Source of the DNA: Flavisolibacter sp.
GTDB lineage: Bacteria; Bacteroidota; Bacteroidia; Chitinophagales; Chitinophagaceae
Assembly (NCBI GenBank): GCA_013695175.1
Contig: JACDAZ010000429.1
Location: forward strand, 1-10,828
Length of the DNA stretch: 10,828 bases
Direction: 5' to 3'
Of the stretch, positions 7,794 to 10,828 are shown in pieces; the stretch's first letter is position 1, and every line of letters begins with the position of its first letter. The notes below the pieces were generated by a model. The model worked only from the letters and a program-made list of their open reading frames with translations. It did no database searches and was not told the DNA's origin. The position numbers were made by a program, and so were the translations under genes.

Positions 7794-8383
7794 TATTTCT
7801 TATACTCCTTTTTCTCAAAATGTTCAATGGCAACCTGGTGCAAAGCGTCATAAAAATCTGAACCAAATTTTCTTTCTAATGCTTCCCGTAAGAATTGATA
7901 AACCGGCATCTTTGCTTTTTTACCTAATGCACAACCGGGTTTACATAAAGTTTCACGGGGTTCATAATTTACATTAGTAAAAGTTTTTGATTTTGTAGTT
8001 CTTATAGGATAAAGATGACAACTGATAGGCTTTTTCCAATCCAGCTTTCCGGCATAATAAGCTGCCTCAATCCCGCATTTTATAATGCCTTTTTTATCCC
8101 GGAAACCGTAAGCACAAAGTGCTCCATTAATAGTTGGTGTTACCCATCCAAATTCTACATCATAAACATATTTTCCCTGTCTTTCAATTTCTGCAATTCC
8201 ATCCGGCGTTAAAAATTCTTTTATTGCTTCAAAATTATTTTTAAGATGTTTTAATTCTTCTTTTTCAAGCGGCGCTCCGGCATCACCATCTTCGCAACAA
8301 CCACCCTTGCACTTGTTAAGGTCACAAATAAATTGTGCTTCAACCACCTCGTCACTTACAAGTATATCATCAATTGCAATCAA
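7793..8383 (-). CDS. DUF3109 family Cys-rich protein
   Basis: This matches the DUF3109 family, whose function is unknown to me; it resembles the YkgJ-type zinc- or iron-chelating Cys motif proteins. It has nine cysteines in 196 residues: 20, 25, 29 and 30 (CDLNKCKGGCC), 90, 103, 122, 147 and 151 (CKPGC), which suggests metal or cluster binding. Other family features are the N-terminal IDDILVSDEVVEAQFICDL and EDGDAGAPLE (31-40), plus PISCHLYPIR (119-128). There is no signal peptide. The start is TTG at 8383: the only other Met is residue 159, and family members begin at this point. It is the first gene of a likely operon with the iron-sulfur protein, whose start codon overlaps its stop, so a role in metal or cluster supply to that partner is a reasonable guess. 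Confidence 0.88.
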   Translation of the reverse strand: MIAIDDILVSDEVVEAQFICDLNKCKGGCCEDGDAGAPLEKEELKHLKNNFEAIKEFLTPDGIAEIERQGKYVYDVEFGWVTPTINGALCAYGFRDKKGIIKCGIEAAYYAGKLDWKKPISCHLYPIRTTKSKTFTNVNYEPRETLCKPGCALGKKAKMPVYQFLREALERKFGSDFYDALHQVAIEHFEKKEYKK

Positions 8384-8397
8384 AATAACTATTTAAA

Positions 8398-8405
8398 CAA
8401 AAGTA
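8398..8405 (-). promoter_or_regulatory. Predicted -7 element for the DUF3109-lutB operon
   Basis: On the minus strand this reads TACTTTTG, an exact match to TAnnTTTG. It would start transcription near 8391, only about eight bases before the TTG start codon. No clear TTG is present at the -33 position, so the promoter call is moderate. The 76-base gap between gldD and this gene shows no convincing intrinsic terminator, so read-through from gldD is also possible. Confidence 0.45.
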
Positions 8406-8459
8406 TGTTTTTACATGAGGGAAATTTAAAGCTTAACTAAATAATTGTAGTTTATGATC

Positions 8460-9047
8460 CTACTTCCAGTGAAGGGTGTTGATAAGGTGCTCAAGATCCT
8501 GTCTTAAAAAACGGTTTACAGGCTGCAGCGAATCTTCATTTGGAGTAGCATTAAAATATAATGCTCCGCGTAAAAAATGCTTTGTAGAATCAGTTACAAA
8601 AAATTGGTTGCCTGTTGCAGTATTACCTCTTAAAGTGAAATAAACCCCTGATAGTCCCTGAGGAGTTACAAATTCTTCAGGGTCAATAGCAGAAGCTCTA
8701 TATGTGTGCTGCTTATAAGACATGGTAAAAGCATCATTAACAAGAGAATCAAATTTATTTCTTCCTATTTCTTTGTATGAAATATGTATACGGCCATGGA
8801 ATTGAGGAAAATCAATATTGATCCAATAAGGATTTTCCGGTTCCTGTTCAAAAAACAATGTATCTCTTACTACCTGCCCATAAGCAGGATATTCAAAGGA
8901 ATATGGATAACCCGGTTGATCAAATTTCTTATAGCTTTTTTCCGGAAATTCAATATTGTAATATCCCCTGCGCTTAATAATATAATCGCTGTTACACGAT
9001 ATGGCAATTATGTAAAGAAAAAAAAGAAAAAAATTATTTTGCTTCAT
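8460..9047 (-). CDS. gldD: Gliding motility/T9SS lipoprotein GldD
   Basis: GldD is a lipoprotein required for gliding and for type IX secretion in Flavobacterium johnsoniae; its molecular role is unclear. A hydrophobic signal (about 4-17) ends at Cys18, with AIS before it, which is an acceptable though weak lipobox. The mature protein has the family's conserved stretches: RGYYNIEFPEKSYKKFD (27-43), YPYSFEYPAYG (47-57), PYWINIDFPQFHGRIHISYK (73-92) and DSTKHFLRGALYF (153-165), ending in HLINTLHWK. The length of 195 is normal. The ATG lies inside the end of gldE (14-base overlap), so translation is probably coupled. Near its start the signal-peptide codons contain runs of eight and seven T on the coding strand. 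Confidence 0.95.
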   Translation of the reverse strand: MKQNNFFLFFLYIIAISCNSDYIIKRRGYYNIEFPEKSYKKFDQPGYPYSFEYPAYGQVVRDTLFFEQEPENPYWINIDFPQFHGRIHISYKEIGRNKFDSLVNDAFTMSYKQHTYRASAIDPEEFVTPQGLSGVYFTLRGNTATGNQFFVTDSTKHFLRGALYFNATPNEDSLQPVNRFLRQDLEHLINTLHWK

Positions 9048-10386
9048 TTAAATTTTCAATGGTCACTTTTACAGACTGAATCCTGTTTTTATTTATTTCT
9101 AAAACTGTGAATTTAAAATCGCCGGCTGTGATGGTTTCATTTTGAACAGGAAACTTTCCTGCAATTTCCAGAACTAATCCTCCCAGTGAATCACTTTCAC
9201 CTTTTACTTCATCAAACGTATCAAGGGAAAGGCGCATTGCCCTGCACATATCATGCAACATAATTTTAGCATCTACTATGTAAGTATGGTCATCAACAGG
9301 TTTCACAGCTAATTCCTCATCATCAAATTCATCATGTATATCACCAATTACTTCTTCCAGAATATCTTCCATAGTAACAATACCACTGGTGCCTCCAAAT
9401 TCATCCACCACAACTGCAAAATGGATTCTTTTGGTTTGAAATTCCTTTAAAAGATCACTAATTAATTTTGATTCGGGTACAAAATAAGGAGTTCTTATCA
9501 ATGGATGCCAGTCATAACTTTCATGATTCAGGTAAGGTAAAAGGTCTTTGGTATTTAATACCCCAACAATATGATCAAGGCTCCCCTGGTAAACCGGCAA
9601 ACGGGAATAATGTAATTCTTCAACTTTTTGAATAAGATGCTGGAATGATGTATTATGTTCAATCCCGCTTACATCAAGTCTGAACTTCATAATCTGTCGT
9701 ACTGAAATATTTCCAAACTTTACGATGCCTTTTAAAATGTTTTTTTCTTCAATAGATGATTGTTCAGTATTAATATCAATGGCTTCATCTAATTCCCGCA
9801 TACTAACACTTTGTATTTCCATAGCACCACTACGCTGACTAATATTGTCGGCTATTGCAACCATATATAAGCTAATCCTGCGCAAAAGCAAGTGAAGCCC
9901 TTCAACAACAGAAGAAGTACTGTATGCAAAGCGAAGCGTATTTTGTGCAGCCCAGACTTTGGGTAAAATTTTGCTGATCAATACAAGTATAAAAGATATT
10001 ACAACAATTTTAATTAAGAGGTCTACATTAACCGGTATTATTATTTTTACTATACCCACTTGTAAAATAGGGGTCAATAGAAAGTTGGTTAAAATAATGA
10101 TACTGATATTAAAAACGGTTCCGGAAATCAATAACGAAGTATAAACAGCTTTACGCTCTTCCATTAAAGAAGTGATGCGCCTGGCTGCAGGATGTTGCTT
10201 TGTTTTTAAATTATTGATATCCCTGCTTTGCAAGGTAAACAAAGCAACTTCAGCACCCGATGTAACAAAGCTTAATAGAATTAAGATTACAAGAAGTACC
10301 ACTAAGAAAATGGTACTCTGTGGGTTTACATTAAGTAAGATATTAGCTATAAAAGAATGAAAATTAAATTCCGACGCGTAGTCCAA
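9034..10386 (-). CDS. gldE: GldE, CNNM/CorC-type membrane protein with CBS pair
   Basis: GldE is the inner-membrane partner encoded just upstream of gldD in gliding Bacteroidota, and belongs to the CNNM/CorC (hemolysin C-like) family. The DUF21/CNNM membrane domain spans about 24-150 with three or four helices and SGAEVALFTLQ (43-53). A CBS-domain pair follows (about 228-345, including SRLPVYQGSLDHIVGVLNTKDLL and FAVVVDEFGGTSGIVTMEDILEEVIGDIHDE), then a CorC-type C-terminal domain (about 360-447). The usual GExxPK motif reads SKILPK (138-143), so the Glu is a Lys. The start appears to be TTG at 10386; no in-frame ATG occurs until Met75, which is past the first helix. Between it and ssb lies a perfect inverted repeat. 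The 14-base overlap with gldD implies an operon. Confidence 0.93.
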   Translation of the reverse strand: MDYASEFNFHSFIANILLNVNPQSTIFLVVLLVILILLSFVTSGAEVALFTLQSRDINNLKTKQHPAARRITSLMEERKAVYTSLLISGTVFNISIIILTNFLLTPILQVGIVKIIIPVNVDLLIKIVVISFILVLISKILPKVWAAQNTLRFAYSTSSVVEGLHLLLRRISLYMVAIADNISQRSGAMEIQSVSMRELDEAIDINTEQSSIEEKNILKGIVKFGNISVRQIMKFRLDVSGIEHNTSFQHLIQKVEELHYSRLPVYQGSLDHIVGVLNTKDLLPYLNHESYDWHPLIRTPYFVPESKLISDLLKEFQTKRIHFAVVVDEFGGTSGIVTMEDILEEVIGDIHDEFDDEELAVKPVDDHTYIVDAKIMLHDMCRAMRLSLDTFDEVKGESDSLGGLVLEIAGKFPVQNETITAGDFKFTVLEINKNRIQSVKVTIENLNEAK

Positions 10387-10416
10387 AGCAATTTTTTTGG
10401 TGAACGATATTTTAAA

Positions 10417-10447
10417 TTATACAGGCAGGAACTTCCTGCCTGTATAA
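10417..10447. repeat. Perfect 15-bp inverted repeat between ssb and gldE
   Basis: The arm TTATACAGGCAGGAA (10417-10431) is exactly complementary to TTCCTGCCTGTATAA (10433-10447), separated by one base. As RNA it folds into a stem of about 14 bp with a 3-base loop. It starts about 20 bases after the ssb stop and ends about 30 bases before the gldE start. On the minus strand it is followed by TTTAAAATAT, not a proper T tract. It may therefore be a weak terminator, a stability or processing hairpin, or a protein-binding palindrome. Confidence 0.8.
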
Positions 10448-10466
10448 AGCAAATTTATTTTATTTA

Positions 10467-10828
10467 TTAAAATTTCAAATCTTCTGAATCATCAATTGGC
10501 GGTGGCGGCACTGCTCCTTCTGCGCCACCCTCACTATGCAACGAACCACTTCCACTTACGCTGTCTGATCTTTTATCAAGCATGATCAGATTATCTCCTA
10601 CCACTTCAGTTGCAAACTTTCTATGATTGTCTTTGTCCTCCCAGCTGCGTGTTCTCAATCTGCCTTCAATATATACCAGGCTACCTTTATGTAAATATTT
10701 TTGTGCTAACTCTGCCAATCCCCTCCAGAGTACAACAGTATGCCATTCGGTTTGTGATACCAGATTCCCGGTTTTATCTTTAAAAGTTTCTGTAGTAGCA
10801 AGTGGAAATTTGGCTACCGCAATATTGC
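10467..10828 (-). CDS. ssb: Single-stranded DNA-binding protein, N-terminus missing
   Basis: SSB coats single-stranded DNA during replication, recombination and repair. The reading frame is open to the window edge; the first full codon is at 10826-10824, so the true start lies outside and the TTG at 10718 is internal. The OB fold is clear: NIAVAKFPLATTETFKDK, then TEWHTVVLWRGLAELAQKYLHKGSLVYIEGRLRTRSWEDK and the TEVVGDNLIMLDKR strand. A Gly/Ser/Pro-rich linker leads to the acidic C-terminal tip DDSEDLKF, which in SSBs recruits partner proteins. The tip ends in L-K-F rather than the common hydrophobic P-F. About 15-20 N-terminal residues are probably missing. It lies upstream of gldE, a gene order I recall from other Bacteroidota. 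Confidence 0.96.
   Translation of the reverse strand, partial: NIAVAKFPLATTETFKDKTGNLVSQTEWHTVVLWRGLAELAQKYLHKGSLVYIEGRLRTRSWEDKDNHRKFATEVVGDNLIMLDKRSDSVSGSGSLHSEGGAEGAVPPPPIDDSEDLKF

Noticed and set aside
8384..8459. Intrinsic terminator after gldD
   Set aside because: Only short weak palindromes (such as around AAGCTT) are present, with no GC stem followed by Ts.
9014..9036. A/T homopolymer runs at the gldD start as a phase-variation switch
   Set aside because: Runs of eight and seven are broken by single bases and fit Phe/Leu codons of a signal peptide; gldD is intact in this copy, so there is no evidence of slippage.
10467..10718. Short 83-residue gene with TTG start
   Set aside because: The frame stays open to the window edge and the upstream residues complete the SSB OB fold, so this is an internal TTG of a truncated ssb.

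Overview
This window is AT-rich bacterial chromosome, and its gene content points to the Bacteroidota, most likely a Chitinophagaceae-like organism. The main clues are an adjacent gldE-gldD pair (gliding and type IX secretion genes), a DUF3109 protein, a Bacteroidota-type ComEC with a degenerate C-terminal domain, promoter elements matching TTG / TAnnTTTG, and starts without Shine-Dalgarno sequences. The genus is an inference from protein style only; no rRNA is present.

Layout. Positions 1-429 hold no convincing gene. They end in a possible -24/-12 (sigma-54-like) promoter at 309-324 and a strong intrinsic terminator at 375-404, only 25 bases before comEC (430-2505, DNA-uptake channel). A Bacteroidota-type promoter then precedes purH (2573-4090, last two steps of IMP synthesis), which is followed after 9 bases by an EamA/DMT transporter (4100-5098). 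That gene converges with the minus-strand block, leaving one base between stop codons.

The minus-strand block reads right to left. A partial ssb (10828-10467) runs off the window edge and is followed by a perfect 15-bp inverted repeat. Next come gldE (10386-9034) and gldD (9047-8460), overlapping by 14 bases. After a short gap with a TAnnTTTG element there is a second apparent operon: a DUF3109 Cys-rich protein (8383-7793), a LutB/LldF-type iron-sulfur protein (7793-6420, stop/start overlap TAATG) and a polysaccharide-deacetylase-like protein (6392-5100).

How they work together. GldE and GldD are membrane components needed for gliding and type IX secretion in Flavobacterium; the link to ssb is by gene order only. 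The DUF3109-LutB pair is translationally coupled, and both proteins are Cys-rich. No lutA or lutC lies beside it.

Most interesting. In the comEC leader, the terminator hairpin's 5' arm and loop are complementary (14 bp with a 3-base bulge) to the comEC start-codon region. This suggests either an attenuator-like RNA switch or a small RNA of about 70 nt that can pair with comEC mRNA. Also notable: three of the seven complete genes (gldE, the DUF3109 gene and the deacetylase gene) appear to start with TTG. No mobile element, CRISPR array or tRNA was seen.
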